Assembly (NCBI GenBank): GCA_022820925.1
Contig: JAJEEO010000011.1
Span: forward strand, 62,001-126,000
Origin: Acidimicrobiia bacterium
GTDB lineage: Bacteria; Actinomycetota; Acidimicrobiia; Acidimicrobiales; Poriferisodalaceae
Direction of reading: 5' to 3'
DNA length: 64,000 nucleotides
Below are positions 42,033 to 51,570 of this stretch, piece after piece (positions within the stretch are counted from its first letter, which is position 1; each line of letters opens with the position of its first letter). The notes under the pieces were generated by a model. That model worked only from the letters and a program-made list of their open reading frames with translations. It did no database searches and had not been told where the DNA came from. The position numbers were made by a program, and so were the translations under genes.

Positions 42033-43250
42033 ATGGCGATGAGACCGCTGGCGGGCATCCGCGTGGTGGACATGAGCCGCGTTCTGGCCGGGCCGTTCGC
42101 CGGACGGATTCTGAGCGACCTCGGCGCCGACGTCGTGAAGGTGGAGCCGCCCGAGGGCGACATCTCGCGCCTGTGGGGCGTCAACCGGGCCGGGCTCGCC
42201 GGCTTCTACACCCAGCAGAACGTGGGCAAGCGAAACGTGTGCATCGACCTTCGTGCCGGCGGAGGCGCCGAGACGGTGAAACGGCTCGTCGCGCACGCCC
42301 ATGTGCTCGTCGAGAACTTCCGGCCTGGCGTGATGGCTCGCCATGGCCTGTCGTTTGCCGAGTTGTGCGAGGTGAATCCCGCCCTGGTGATGCTGTCGAT
42401 CAGCGGATTCGGGCAGGAGGGCCCCGATTCGCAGCGAGCCGCCTATGCGGCAGTGCTTCACGGCGAATCGGGCTGGATGGCTCGAACCGCCACGATGCAC
42501 CAGCAGCCGCTCCAAGAGCCGTACCTGGCAGTTGCCGATACCAACGCAGCGCTTCATGGATCGATCGGCGTCCTCGCAGCACTGCGTGTCGCAGAGATGA
42601 CCGGGCACGGCCAGCACATCGACATAGCGATGCTCGAAGCATTCCTGGCGACCGATGAGGGCAGCCAGTCCGGACTTGACGGCGGCAACTACACATCCCA
42701 AGGCGGGCTCGTGTGGGACGGCGTGGACGGGCCGGTTCTGACTGCCGGCGATTTCCGATGGATCTGGCGCCAGCTGAGCGAGACCCACGGGCTCGCCGAC
42801 CCGTCGCCCCCCGACGCCGACATACCGACCAAGCGGGCGCACCGCACCGATGCGATCAACGCGTTCCTGAGCTCGTTCGCGACCCGTGCTGAGATGCTGG
42901 CGGCCCTCGACAAGGCGAACCTGGCGTGGGGCGACATCCGCACGACGGCCGAGGCGCATAGGTCGCCCACCGCAGTGCACCGTGGCTCCTCGGTCGAGAT
43001 CGACGCTCGCGACGGCGGCACGCGGCGCGTCACCCAGACGCCGTATCGATTTGCGGGTGCCGCAGCGGAATCGGGGGCGGTCTCGGGGGTGACCCCGGAG
43101 TCGTTGGCACCGTACCGGGGCGAGCACAACGCCGAAGTGCTGGCCGAATGGCTGGGCGCCGGCCGTGCGGAAGTCGACGCGCTGCGCCAAGCGGGTGTGC
43201 TCGCCGAGGACCAGTTCGCGGCCGAAGGGCGCGCAACCGGGCATTCGTGA
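42033..43250 (+). CDS. Class III (CaiB/BaiF) CoA transferase
   Basis: A 405-residue formyl-CoA-transferase-fold protein: RVVDMSRVLAGPFAGRILSDLGADVVKVE at the start (highly conserved in the family), then VENFRPGVMARHGLSF, SISGFGQEGP and the probable nucleophile Asp in AVADTNAALHGSIG. It moves CoA between carboxylic acids, activating the catabolic substrate or a product. Last gene of the P450-LLM-dioxygenase series. The ATG at 42033 could be replaced by the ATG at 42039 without affecting the domain. Confidence 0.9.
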   Translation: MAMRPLAGIRVVDMSRVLAGPFAGRILSDLGADVVKVEPPEGDISRLWGVNRAGLAGFYTQQNVGKRNVCIDLRAGGGAETVKRLVAHAHVLVENFRPGVMARHGLSFAELCEVNPALVMLSISGFGQEGPDSQRAAYAAVLHGESGWMARTATMHQQPLQEPYLAVADTNAALHGSIGVLAALRVAEMTGHGQHIDIAMLEAFLATDEGSQSGLDGGNYTSQGGLVWDGVDGPVLTAGDFRWIWRQLSETHGLADPSPPDADIPTKRAHRTDAINAFLSSFATRAEMLAALDKANLAWGDIRTTAEAHRSPTAVHRGSSVEIDARDGGTRRVTQTPYRFAGAAAESGAVSGVTPESLAPYRGEHNAEVLAEWLGAGRAEVDALRQAGVLAEDQFAAEGRATGHS

Positions 43251-43316
43251 TCTTCATGGAACCGAAACAGTCCGGCAGAGGTCTGATGTGGCAGGCAGTC
43301 TTCGTGGGGACGTGGC

Positions 43317-44021
43317 ATGGCCGGAGCGCCTATCGCAGTGATGAATCCGGCGTCGTTGGACGCAGGTCTGCCGTTCATCGTTTCGCGGCTGGATTCGGCT
43401 GTGATGGGGTCGGGGCTCGTGGGCTCAGGGCCCGTGGGCTCGGAGCTGATGGGTTCGGGCACGATCCGTTGTGGATTGACGGTGAGCGCCGCTGAGGGAG
43501 CGCCGCAGGCTGCCTCTGGCCCGATCGATGTCGTGGCGCTGCGGTTCGAGGACTTCTACGCGGCCCACCGCGACGAGATGGCGCGGGCTATCGGGCTGGC
43601 GTTGCGTGATCCGTCGCTGGGAGCTGAAGCCGCCGACGAGGCGTTCGCGCGGGCCTGCCAGCGCTGGGGACAGGTCAGCTCATATGCGAATCCGCAGGGT
43701 TGGGTGTTTCGGGTCGGGCTGAACTGGGCCCGCTCATGGTTGCGACGGGTGCGGCGAGAGCGAGAGCGCCGTCCGCTGCTGGCCCAGTCGGAGGCGACCG
43801 AGGACCGGGCGCCCGATCTGGATCTCGAGCGTGCACTCGCAACGCTCAACGATGCTCACCGTGCAGTCATCGTGGCCCGCTTCTACCTCGATTGGTCGGT
43901 GGCGGAGACCGCCGCCGCGCTCGGCATCGCGACGGGCACGGTCAAGAGCCGTCTCAGTCGGGGGCTGGACCAGCTTCGCGATGTGCTCGAAGCAGCACCT
44001 GATGCAGGGGAGGGGTCGTGA
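43317..44021 (+). CDS. ECF-type (SigE-like) RNA polymerase sigma factor with N-terminal extension
   Basis: A 234-residue protein. Region 2 runs from about residue 75 (RFEDFYAAHRDEMARAIGLAL) through WVFRVGLNWARSWLRR, and region 4 ends the protein (LNDAHRAVIVARFYLDW, then IATGTVKSRLSRGLDQL with its helix-turn-helix). The first 65 residues are unusual: a Gly-Ser-Val-rich stretch with GSGLVGSGPVGSELMGSG, caused by imperfect DNA repeats around 43406-43460; an internal start cannot be excluded. The stop overlaps the start of the next gene, which has the layout of a membrane-anchored anti-sigma or sensor partner. Confidence 0.83.
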   Translation: MAGAPIAVMNPASLDAGLPFIVSRLDSAVMGSGLVGSGPVGSELMGSGTIRCGLTVSAAEGAPQAASGPIDVVALRFEDFYAAHRDEMARAIGLALRDPSLGAEAADEAFARACQRWGQVSSYANPQGWVFRVGLNWARSWLRRVRRERERRPLLAQSEATEDRAPDLDLERALATLNDAHRAVIVARFYLDWSVAETAAALGIATGTVKSRLSRGLDQLRDVLEAAPDAGEGS

Positions 44022-45442
44022 CCGACGAAGACCGCCTCCGCAACCGGCTGCACAGCGCGGCATCGGGAATGCCGGTGGGTTCCGGCTCGGTAGCAGGCGT
44101 CCAGGCGCGCGCTGCCCAGCTGCAGCGCCGGCGCAATGCGATGCGCGGCGGGGCGGGCGCGTTCGCGCTGGTGGCGGTCGCGCTCGTTGGCATCGTGTCG
44201 CTGCGCAACGGCGGGCCAGGTGAATTCACCGACTCCGCGGTGGCGACACAGCAGGAAGCAGCCGACGACATGCCCGCGACGACCGCGGCGGCTGCTGCCG
44301 CGGCGAGCGAATCGGTTGAGGAGATGGCTATCGAGGCGATGGCCGAGGAGGAGATGGCCGAGGAGGAGCCCGCCACTGCGACAGTGACGGGCAGCGCTGT
44401 GACCTCGCAGGACCAACCGGAGCCGTCGGGAGGCGCCGAGACGGTCACGACGGAACCCCCCGTCAGCGAGACGGTCGAGCCGGCGGTCTCAGGCGAATCC
44501 GAGAACTGGAACAGCGCCCAGTCTGACGACGGCAGCCCGAAGGCGGCGGTGTTCGCCACCGCAGTGTCGGTAGTGAAGCCGCCGCCGCAGGCCCAGGGCG
44601 GCACCATGAGCTACTCGTTCAGCGGCGGACATGCGGTCGCCCAGGCGTCCGATGGCTGGTACGCCTATGACGGCACCGATTGGCAGACGCTCGGCGTGCC
44701 CGCCAGCCTGGAAGTGGCCGCTGTCGACCTGTCCGCATCGGAACGATTCGCGATCCTGGGCGTTGTACGGCCGCTGGCGTGCGCGGTCGAGCACATCGTG
44801 GGCGTGCAGACCTCCGAAGGGTGGCGCTTCGCGCGCATCGAGGACGGAACCCCGTCCATCGTGCACTCGGTGCTGCTCGATGCCCAGGTGCGCGTCCTCG
44901 ACAATGCAATCGAGGTGGAGCGGACCGAGCTCCTGTCGCTCTGGGAGGAATGCGCTGATGGGACCGAGCAGACTGCGCCGTCCGCGGAAGTTGCCGGCCT
45001 GCTCGAGGACCTTGAGCTGCTCGGCGAAGTGACCCGGCAGAGCTGGCTGTCGGTACCGCTGGAACCGGACGTTGCCGGACACTGGCTGCGCATCGCCCAC
45101 GACGACGCACACGCCGCTGCACTTCGCGAATCAGATCTCGATTGGATTCACACCGTCGCGCCGAGGCTCACGGTCCCAGCCGTCGAGCTCGAAGACTCTC
45201 TCGAGCGGCGAGGTGACGACGCGAGGTTCTCGCTGCACGAGACAACGATCCTCGATGTGGTGACCAAGGTCGAAGTCTCCGACGGCACGGCGTGGCTGCA
45301 CCACGGCGATCAGACTTGGGAGGTGTGCCCGATCCCCGATGTGGACGCTGCACACGGTGAGGTCGGCTGGGCCGGCGAGCATCTCGCGGTGATCGTCGGC
45401 ACGCCAGAGCAGCAGCTGTACCTCCTCGAGCGCACCGAATAG
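44018..45442 (+). CDS. Single-pass membrane protein, probable partner (anti-sigma-like) of the ECF sigma factor
   Basis: 474 residues from GTG 44018, with AGGGG just upstream. A short cytoplasmic N-terminus (TDEDRLRNRLHSAASG) precedes one helix (GAFALVAVALVGIVSL, about residues 45-62). A long low-complexity Ala/Glu/Thr linker follows (repeated EEM units, residues 90-170), then an extracytoplasmic domain of roughly 290 residues with no motif I recognise. Overlap with the sigma gene by GTGA and the short cytoplasmic segment fit a regulatory partner that senses an external signal, but no zinc-type anti-sigma motif is seen. Function is inferred from context only. Confidence 0.7.
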   Translation: MTDEDRLRNRLHSAASGMPVGSGSVAGVQARAAQLQRRRNAMRGGAGAFALVAVALVGIVSLRNGGPGEFTDSAVATQQEAADDMPATTAAAAAAASESVEEMAIEAMAEEEMAEEEPATATVTGSAVTSQDQPEPSGGAETVTTEPPVSETVEPAVSGESENWNSAQSDDGSPKAAVFATAVSVVKPPPQAQGGTMSYSFSGGHAVAQASDGWYAYDGTDWQTLGVPASLEVAAVDLSASERFAILGVVRPLACAVEHIVGVQTSEGWRFARIEDGTPSIVHSVLLDAQVRVLDNAIEVERTELLSLWEECADGTEQTAPSAEVAGLLEDLELLGEVTRQSWLSVPLEPDVAGHWLRIAHDDAHAAALRESDLDWIHTVAPRLTVPAVELEDSLERRGDDARFSLHETTILDVVTKVEVSDGTAWLHHGDQTWEVCPIPDVDAAHGEVGWAGEHLAVIVGTPEQQLYLLERTE

Positions 45443-45478
45443 CTGCCGTTGTCGCAGGGCCGGTCCTAGTGTGACCGG

Positions 45479-46537
45479 ATGCCTCAGCACACGAGCGTCA
45501 CACAGGAATTCCCCGAGCTGGGCTTCTACATGCTGCCTGGCGACGCATTCGACTCAGCGGATGCCCTCGCCGAGGTTCGAGCTGCCGAAGCGATGGGGCT
45601 CGGCAGGGCATTCCTCGGAGAGCGGCCCAATCGCAAGGAAGCGGGTGCCATCTGCGGTGCTACCGCTGCCGTCACCGAATCCATCGGCATCACGCTGGGG
45701 GTGACCAACATCAATACCCGCCACCCGACGCTCACGGCAGGTCTTGCGCTCACGGTGCAGAGCCTGGCCGGCGGGCGATTCACGATGGGCTTCGGACGCG
45801 GCGTCGCTGTGGCGCAGCAGATCATGGGTCTGGAGCCCGTCACCACGGCCGATCTGGAGGACTTCGCCCTAGTGATGCGCCGGTTGTTCCGGGGCGAGAT
45901 CGTCGGCGACTACGACGGTCCGACCGGCCGCGTTCCGATCCTGCTGCTCGACCAGACGCTGGATGAACACTTGCCGCTGGCGCTGGGGGCGATGGGGCCG
46001 AACACGCTGGCGCTGGGCGGACGCTGCTTCGACGACGTCATCCTGCATCCGTTCTATTCCGACGAGACCGTGGTGCGCTCGGTAGATGCGGTCACGACGG
46101 CGGCCGATCAGGCCGGGCGCGATCCGGCTGATGTCAACGTGTGGTCGTGCTTCGTGGTGGTCAGCGACGAGGTGCCGCCAGAGCTGCGGCTGCGCAAGAC
46201 AGTCGGGCGCTTGGCCACCTACTTGCAGTACTACGGCGATGTGCTGGTGCGGGTGAACCGCTGGGACCCAGATGTGCTGGCGCAGTTCCGTGCCGACGAG
46301 GTGGTGGCCAGGTTCCTCGCCCCGATCGATGGCACGGCCACGGTTGCCGAGCTCGAGCACATCGGCACGCTCTTGCCAGACGAATGGCTGGCTCCGATGG
46401 GGGCAGGCACGCCCGCCGAGTGCGCTGCTGCGGTGAGACGCCAGATCGACCTCGGCTGCGACGCTGTGCTCATGCACGGCGCAACGCCTGCCGAGTTGGC
46501 AACGGTGATCGATGCCTACCGGCAGCTCGCCACCTAA
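45479..46537 (+). CDS. LLM class F420-dependent oxidoreductase
   Basis: A 352-residue luciferase-like TIM-barrel enzyme: LGFYMLPGDAFDSADALAEV, LGRAFLGERPNRKEAGAICG, TRHPTLTAGLALTVQSLAGG and FTMGFGRGVAVAQQIMGLEP with the cofactor-contacting Gly-Arg-Gly. It resembles mycobacterial F420-dependent families more than the FMN monooxygenases. It stands alone, 36 bases after the membrane protein gene and 114 bases before the amidase. The substrate is unknown. Confidence 0.87.
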   Translation: MPQHTSVTQEFPELGFYMLPGDAFDSADALAEVRAAEAMGLGRAFLGERPNRKEAGAICGATAAVTESIGITLGVTNINTRHPTLTAGLALTVQSLAGGRFTMGFGRGVAVAQQIMGLEPVTTADLEDFALVMRRLFRGEIVGDYDGPTGRVPILLLDQTLDEHLPLALGAMGPNTLALGGRCFDDVILHPFYSDETVVRSVDAVTTAADQAGRDPADVNVWSCFVVVSDEVPPELRLRKTVGRLATYLQYYGDVLVRVNRWDPDVLAQFRADEVVARFLAPIDGTATVAELEHIGTLLPDEWLAPMGAGTPAECAAAVRRQIDLGCDAVLMHGATPAELATVIDAYRQLAT

Positions 46538-46651
46538 GCACTGACGCTGTCTCCGCCGCGGCGGCGCTCGACCCAGAACCCGCCTGCGACATCAGAACTA
46601 ACGTCGGCGCAGCGTCGGGGCTGTCTCGGCGCCTGGGATTGGGGGGACGAG

Positions 46652-48022
46652 ATGGCGAGCGATGACCCGGGACTGTGGAGTGCGAGCGAGCAGGCTGCGG
46701 CAGTGGCCGCGGGGGAGCTGTCGAGCCGGGAGCTGACTGCTCACGTCATTGACCGCATCGAGCGGCTCGACGGCGACATCAACGCCGTGGTCACCCGCGA
46801 CTTCGAGGCGGCGCTGGAGCGCGCGGCAGCGGCCGATGCTGCGCAGGCGGGCGGAGCCACGCTCGGGCCGCTGCACGGCGTTCCGTTCACTGCCAAGGAC
46901 GCCCTGATGACGGCGGGCATCCGCTCGACCGGCGGGGCGCGAGAACTGACCGACAACGTGCCCGACACCGATGCGGCAGTCGTGGCTGCCTGCCGTGCAG
47001 CGGGCGCGATCGTGATCGGCAAGACAAACCTGCCGCGCTGGTCAGCCGACAACCAGTCGTTCAATGACCTGTTCGGCACCACCAACAACCCATGGGATCT
47101 GACCAAGGTCCCCGGCGGCTCGTCGGGTGGCGCCGCAGCAGCGACCGCGATGGGCTTCACCGGCTTTGAGATCGGCACCGACATCGGCGGCTCGATCCGA
47201 TTCCCGGCCTCGTACAACGGCATCTGGGGCCACAAGCCGAGCTTCGGCGTCATCCCGACGACCGGCTATCTCGACCACGTGCGCGGCGGCACCACCGAGC
47301 CGGACATCAACGTGTTCGGCCCGCTTGCGCGCAGCTGCGACGACCTGGAATTGCTGTTCGACGTGCTGCTGCGCAGCGAAGAGCCGTGGGTGCCGCGGCT
47401 GCCGCCTGCGCCGGATGACGTCGGCGGCCTGCGCGTCGCGGCGTGGCTCGACGACGAGTACTGCCCGGTCGACGGCGACGTAGTGGAGGTGATGAACGCT
47501 GCTGTCGGCGCCCTCGAGGCCAGCGGCGTGAGCGTCGACCACGCAGCTCGACCAGACATCGACCCGCTGCCGGCGTGGGAGACCGGCCTCTGGCTGGTGC
47601 GGGCCGCCATGACCTTGGCCGGCCGCGGCGAAGGACCCGGCCATCGCGAGTGGCTCGAGCGCCACATGGCGCGCGAGGAATGCCGCAGCAAGTGGGCCGA
47701 TTTCTTCACCGGCTACGACGCGATCCTCATGCCGGTGAGCTTCCACCCGCCCTTCGACCACATGCAGGAAGGATCCTTCGCCGAGCGCCGCATCCCCGCG
47801 AATGGCATCGAGCGGCCCTACATCGAGATGACCCGCTGGACGATCCTGACCGGCATGTCGTACCTGCCCGCCACGGTGCCGCCGCTGGGCCTCACCACTC
47901 AGGGCCTGCCCGTGGGGTTCCAGGTGGTCGGCCCCTACGGCGGCGACCGCACCACGATGGCGCTGGCCCGCCGCATCGGCGAGCTCACCGGCGGCTACCA
48001 GCCCCCACCCCGCGCGCTCTGA
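46652..48022 (+). CDS. Amidase (amidase-signature family)
   Basis: A 456-residue amidase. The Ser-cisSer-Lys triad is visible: Lys in GVPFTAKDALM near residue 80, the cis-Ser in PGGSSGGAAAATAMG near residue 155, and the nucleophile in GTDIGGSIRFPASYNG near residue 180. It hydrolyses a linear amide to acid and ammonia; the family also contains GatA, but no gatB/gatC lies here and the length fits stand-alone catabolic amidases. Its last 28 bases overlap the end of the facing AddA-like gene. The 114 bases upstream contain a CGCCGCGGCGGCG run but no gene. Confidence 0.92.
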   Translation: MASDDPGLWSASEQAAAVAAGELSSRELTAHVIDRIERLDGDINAVVTRDFEAALERAAAADAAQAGGATLGPLHGVPFTAKDALMTAGIRSTGGARELTDNVPDTDAAVVAACRAAGAIVIGKTNLPRWSADNQSFNDLFGTTNNPWDLTKVPGGSSGGAAAATAMGFTGFEIGTDIGGSIRFPASYNGIWGHKPSFGVIPTTGYLDHVRGGTTEPDINVFGPLARSCDDLELLFDVLLRSEEPWVPRLPPAPDDVGGLRVAAWLDDEYCPVDGDVVEVMNAAVGALEASGVSVDHAARPDIDPLPAWETGLWLVRAAMTLAGRGEGPGHREWLERHMAREECRSKWADFFTGYDAILMPVSFHPPFDHMQEGSFAERRIPANGIERPYIEMTRWTILTGMSYLPATVPPLGLTTQGLPVGFQVVGPYGGDRTTMALARRIGELTGGYQPPPRAL

Positions 48023-51000
48023 GCGGCAGCGGCCACCTCGTCGATTGCTTGGGCGAGATCTTCGCCTTCGATCACGCCCTCGACGACATCGTCACGGGCC
48101 AGGAACTGGAACACGATCCGTTCCACCTCCATGCCCGTGGCCTGCTGCGCGCACCAGGCATAGGTGGCGCCCTGCAGGCGGTAGTAGCCGGTCTTCTGCT
48201 CGACAACACTGCTGTCGGTGATGGCGTCGGTCTTGAAGTCGACCACCACCAGTCGCCCTTCGGGTGTCTCGTACAGCAGGTCGATGAAGCCTTCGAGCAC
48301 GAGCCCGTCGTCGAGCGGCGCGGTGACGAACACCTCCTGCCAGTAGCGCCCGCGGGCAGCTTCTGCCACCGTGCCGCTCGCAAGCGCAGCTTCCACCCGA
48401 CGTCTGATCTCACTCGTCTGCCCGGTCAGACCGTGGTCGCGCGCGCAGATGGCCGCGAGCGCTCGCAGCGTGCTGGAGTCGTGTGACGAGGTGTCGGATA
48501 TGTCGATGTTCTGCAACACCGCATGCACGGCGCTGCCCAGGGCGGTGCCGTAACGGCCTTGGCGCGCCAGCGGTTCGCCACGGGCGCGGTAGCCATCCTC
48601 GCTGCCGGCACCGGCTACAGCAGCGCCGGTGTCGGTGACCACATCGTCCTTGGACAACCCCGCTGCGTCCAGCTCTGCGTCGGGACCTGCACCACTCGCG
48701 CCGCCCTCGGTGACGATGGTTGCGGCGTGATGCTTGGCGAGGGCCGAGGCACTGAGATGCGACGCAGTCCTGCTCGCCTTCACGGCTGCCGCATGCCGCT
48801 GCTGCCATTCTTCGCGGCGTGCACGAATCGAAGTTGAATCCGCAGCGGCTTCGAGGGTTGAGGCCCGACTGCCCGAACCGTCGGACTCGTCGAGCGCGTA
48901 TGCGTCGGAATCTTCGCGATCGGGCCGGAAGTCGTCCACGCGCCAAGTGATCCCGCTCAGCGGCTCGTCCGCGGCAGCGCTGCCTGAGATGCTCAACGCA
49001 GCGCTCAGCAGTTCCCCGCTCTCAAGATTGTGGTCACCGCTCGAGCGCTGGGGCGGTTCCTTGCGGTGCACCGAGACGATCAGATGGTCGCGCGCCCTGG
49101 TGCAGGCCACGTACAACAGGCGCAGTCGTTCGTAATGAAGCGCCACAACCTCGTCTTCGTTGCGTTCCTCGAAGTGAAGGGAGCTCACTTCGCCTCGTAG
49201 GCGGATCTCAGGCGGTGAGCCCTCCCGCGAGATGATCACCTGCACGCCGGCTCGCCTGCGGGGCCTGTCCTGCAGACCCGCGACGATGACGATCGGGAAT
49301 TCGAGGCCCTTGGCGGCGTGAATGGTCATCACGCGCACCGCTTCGTCGTCGGACTCGGGCAGGATCGATTCGGTGGCGCGCGAGTTCTCTGCTGCCTGCC
49401 CTTTCGCCCACGCCAGGAAGCCGCGCAGGCCGCCGTGCTGGCTGTCGGACCATGCCCGCGCCTGGTCGGCGAGGTATCGGATCTGACGCCAGCCGTCACG
49501 CGGCCGCGCCCGAGTCGCCACTTGCTCATAGAGCCGTCGCTCCCGCACGAGTGCGTCGATGACCGCAGCTGGGCCCAAGGTGGTGCTGCGTTGGTGCAAC
49601 GACAGCAGGTGCCTGAGCGCGTCGACTGCCGGTGTGGGCTCCGCGTCGCCCAGCCGTGGGTCGGTGTAGTTCCACGAGCCCTGATGCCTCACCCGGTGGA
49701 CGTACAGGTCGTCGTCGCCGCAGCCGTACACGGGCGTCCGCAATGCACTGGCGATTGCCAGTGAATCGGTGGGATCCGACACCGCTCGCAGGCACATCAT
49801 GAGGTCGCGCACCATCTGCGTTCGCCAGACGAATGATGCGGCCTCGAGCCGGTATGAGATGTCGGCGTCGGACAGGGCGTCTTCGAGCTGGGGCAGGCCC
49901 GTCCGCTTGGGAATGAGCACGGCGATGTCGCTGGGACGGGCAGGCCGCGCCTCGCTGGTGTCGGGGTCGATGACCATCCACCGTTCGCTCAAGATTGCTC
50001 CGATCGAGCCCGCAACGTCTGCGGACTCGGCCTCGCGCACCTCGCCGATCGGCAACCTGCGGGCATGCGGATCGAGTCCCAAGACACTGACCCGAGGTCC
50101 GCTGACACGCTGCAAATCGGCGCCGATGCTCTCTGTGGTCGCTGCCCGAACGGCGTCAGGCAGTTGCCGCCCTGCCTTCAGCGCGCGGTACGGAGGTTGG
50201 AGGGCAGGCACCTCGGCGATGAGGCTGCCGAAGACCTCGTTGACCCAATCGATGATCCCCGGCAGGGTGCGGAAGTTGGTGCTCAAGGTGAGCACTGATC
50301 CGAGTTCTTCGCCGAGACTCGCCTGCGCGGACCGGTACTGCGCAATGTCGGCTCGGCGAAAGCGGTAGATGGACTGCTTCGGATCGCCGACGAAGAAGAG
50401 CCGCTCAGGCCGGGCGGAAGCCGCGTCGACGCCGTCTGGAAATGCAATGAGCTGTGCCAGCTCGATCTGAATCAGATCGGTGTCTTGGAACTCGTCGAGC
50501 AGCAGCCGCTGGTACTGGGCTGCCAGCGCAGAGCGCACCTGGGCGGCCGCGGGACTGTCACGCAGCAGCCACCGCGCTTGGGTGAGCAGATCATGGAATT
50601 CCAAGCTGCCGACGCGCCGACGGTGCATGACGCCATCGGTGGTGAACGCACGGAGCCGTTCGGTGACCTGGGCCAGCGCTTCAGCCACCACCGACGCCAC
50701 TGCGCGGTCGATCTCGTCGGACAGCCGGGCAAAGTCAGCTCGCACGTCCGCGACATCGGGCCAGTCGCGCTTGTTCCCCTTGTTGCCGACCTTGGGAACA
50801 TCGGCGCGCATCAGCACGCGGAGGCCTTCGCGGTCATTGCGGGTGTTCGCGAGACGCTCGACCAGACCGCTGATCGCGCCGAACGAGAGGTACAGCTTGC
50901 AGGCGCCGGGGTTGGTGCACTCTCTGCGACGCTCCAGAAGGCGCGTCGCGAGCTGGTTGATGTGCGCCACGCCGAGTGGCGCGCTGTCCCGCAGATGGGC

Positions 51001-51570
51001 AGGCCAATGGAGCCGGTCAGAGTTGGCGTTGAGCGCTCGGGCCAGATCGCGCAGGTGCGCCGGAGTGACGCCAACCGCGTCGAGCATGCCGATCGGCCAG
51101 CGCATCGACTGGTCGGACAGCAGCTCCGACAGGAACGTGTCCCAGCGCTCGTCGAACGCGACCTCCGAAGCGATCTCGTCGAGCGTCTCGAACGACGGAG
51201 GCAGGCCGGCCTCCACTGGGTGCTCAGCCAGAATGCGGCGAGCGAAGCTGTGCAGGGTGCCCACTGCGGCACCGTCCAGTTCGCCCAATGCGGCGACCAC
51301 GAGATCGCGTTTGGCACCCGACGCGGCCTGCAGCGCCTTGTTCAGCTCGGCCCGCACACGGTTGCGGAGCTCGGCGGCCGCCTTGTCCGTGAACGTGATG
51401 GCTGCGACAGATGACATCGGCACCGGATCGAAGCTGCCCGTGCCGGTCACCATCGACACGATCCGATTCACGAGCACGGTGGTCTTTCCGGTGCCGGCGC
51501 CCGCTTCGACGAAGAGCAGCCGACGCGACTCGGTGGCGATCAGATCGCGCTCGTTCTGGTCGGACAGCAT
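47995..51570 (-). CDS. AddA-like UvrD-type helicase with C-terminal RecB nuclease domain
   Basis: A 1191-residue superfamily 1 helicase-nuclease for double-strand break processing. Walker A is FVEAGAGTGKTTVLVNRI near residue 25, motif II is LLLDEFQDTD near residue 365, then FFVGDPKQSIYRFRRAD, and motifs V-VI include MTIHAAKGLEFPIVIVAG and LLYVACTRARDHLIVSV. The C-terminal PD-(D/E)xK nuclease shows GSAVHAVLQ, LEGFIDLLYE and LVVVDFKTD with the catalytic Asp and Lys. ATG 51570 overlaps the upstream gene's stop as TGATG. With the gene upstream it forms an AddAB/AdnAB-type complex that resects DNA ends for RecA. Confidence 0.9.
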   Translation of the reverse strand: MLSDQNERDLIATESRRLLFVEAGAGTGKTTVLVNRIVSMVTGTGSFDPVPMSSVAAITFTDKAAAELRNRVRAELNKALQAASGAKRDLVVAALGELDGAAVGTLHSFARRILAEHPVEAGLPPSFETLDEIASEVAFDERWDTFLSELLSDQSMRWPIGMLDAVGVTPAHLRDLARALNANSDRLHWPAHLRDSAPLGVAHINQLATRLLERRRECTNPGACKLYLSFGAISGLVERLANTRNDREGLRVLMRADVPKVGNKGNKRDWPDVADVRADFARLSDEIDRAVASVVAEALAQVTERLRAFTTDGVMHRRRVGSLEFHDLLTQARWLLRDSPAAAQVRSALAAQYQRLLLDEFQDTDLIQIELAQLIAFPDGVDAASARPERLFFVGDPKQSIYRFRRADIAQYRSAQASLGEELGSVLTLSTNFRTLPGIIDWVNEVFGSLIAEVPALQPPYRALKAGRQLPDAVRAATTESIGADLQRVSGPRVSVLGLDPHARRLPIGEVREAESADVAGSIGAILSERWMVIDPDTSEARPARPSDIAVLIPKRTGLPQLEDALSDADISYRLEAASFVWRTQMVRDLMMCLRAVSDPTDSLAIASALRTPVYGCGDDDLYVHRVRHQGSWNYTDPRLGDAEPTPAVDALRHLLSLHQRSTTLGPAAVIDALVRERRLYEQVATRARPRDGWRQIRYLADQARAWSDSQHGGLRGFLAWAKGQAAENSRATESILPESDDEAVRVMTIHAAKGLEFPIVIVAGLQDRPRRRAGVQVIISREGSPPEIRLRGEVSSLHFEERNEDEVVALHYERLRLLYVACTRARDHLIVSVHRKEPPQRSSGDHNLESGELLSAALSISGSAAADEPLSGITWRVDDFRPDREDSDAYALDESDGSGSRASTLEAAADSTSIRARREEWQQRHAAAVKASRTASHLSASALAKHHAATIVTEGGASGAGPDAELDAAGLSKDDVVTDTGAAVAGAGSEDGYRARGEPLARQGRYGTALGSAVHAVLQNIDISDTSSHDSSTLRALAAICARDHGLTGQTSEIRRRVEAALASGTVAEAARGRYWQEVFVTAPLDDGLVLEGFIDLLYETPEGRLVVVDFKTDAITDSSVVEQKTGYYRLQGATYAWCAQQATGMEVERIVFQFLARDDVVEGVIEGEDLAQAIDEVAAAAQSARGGGW

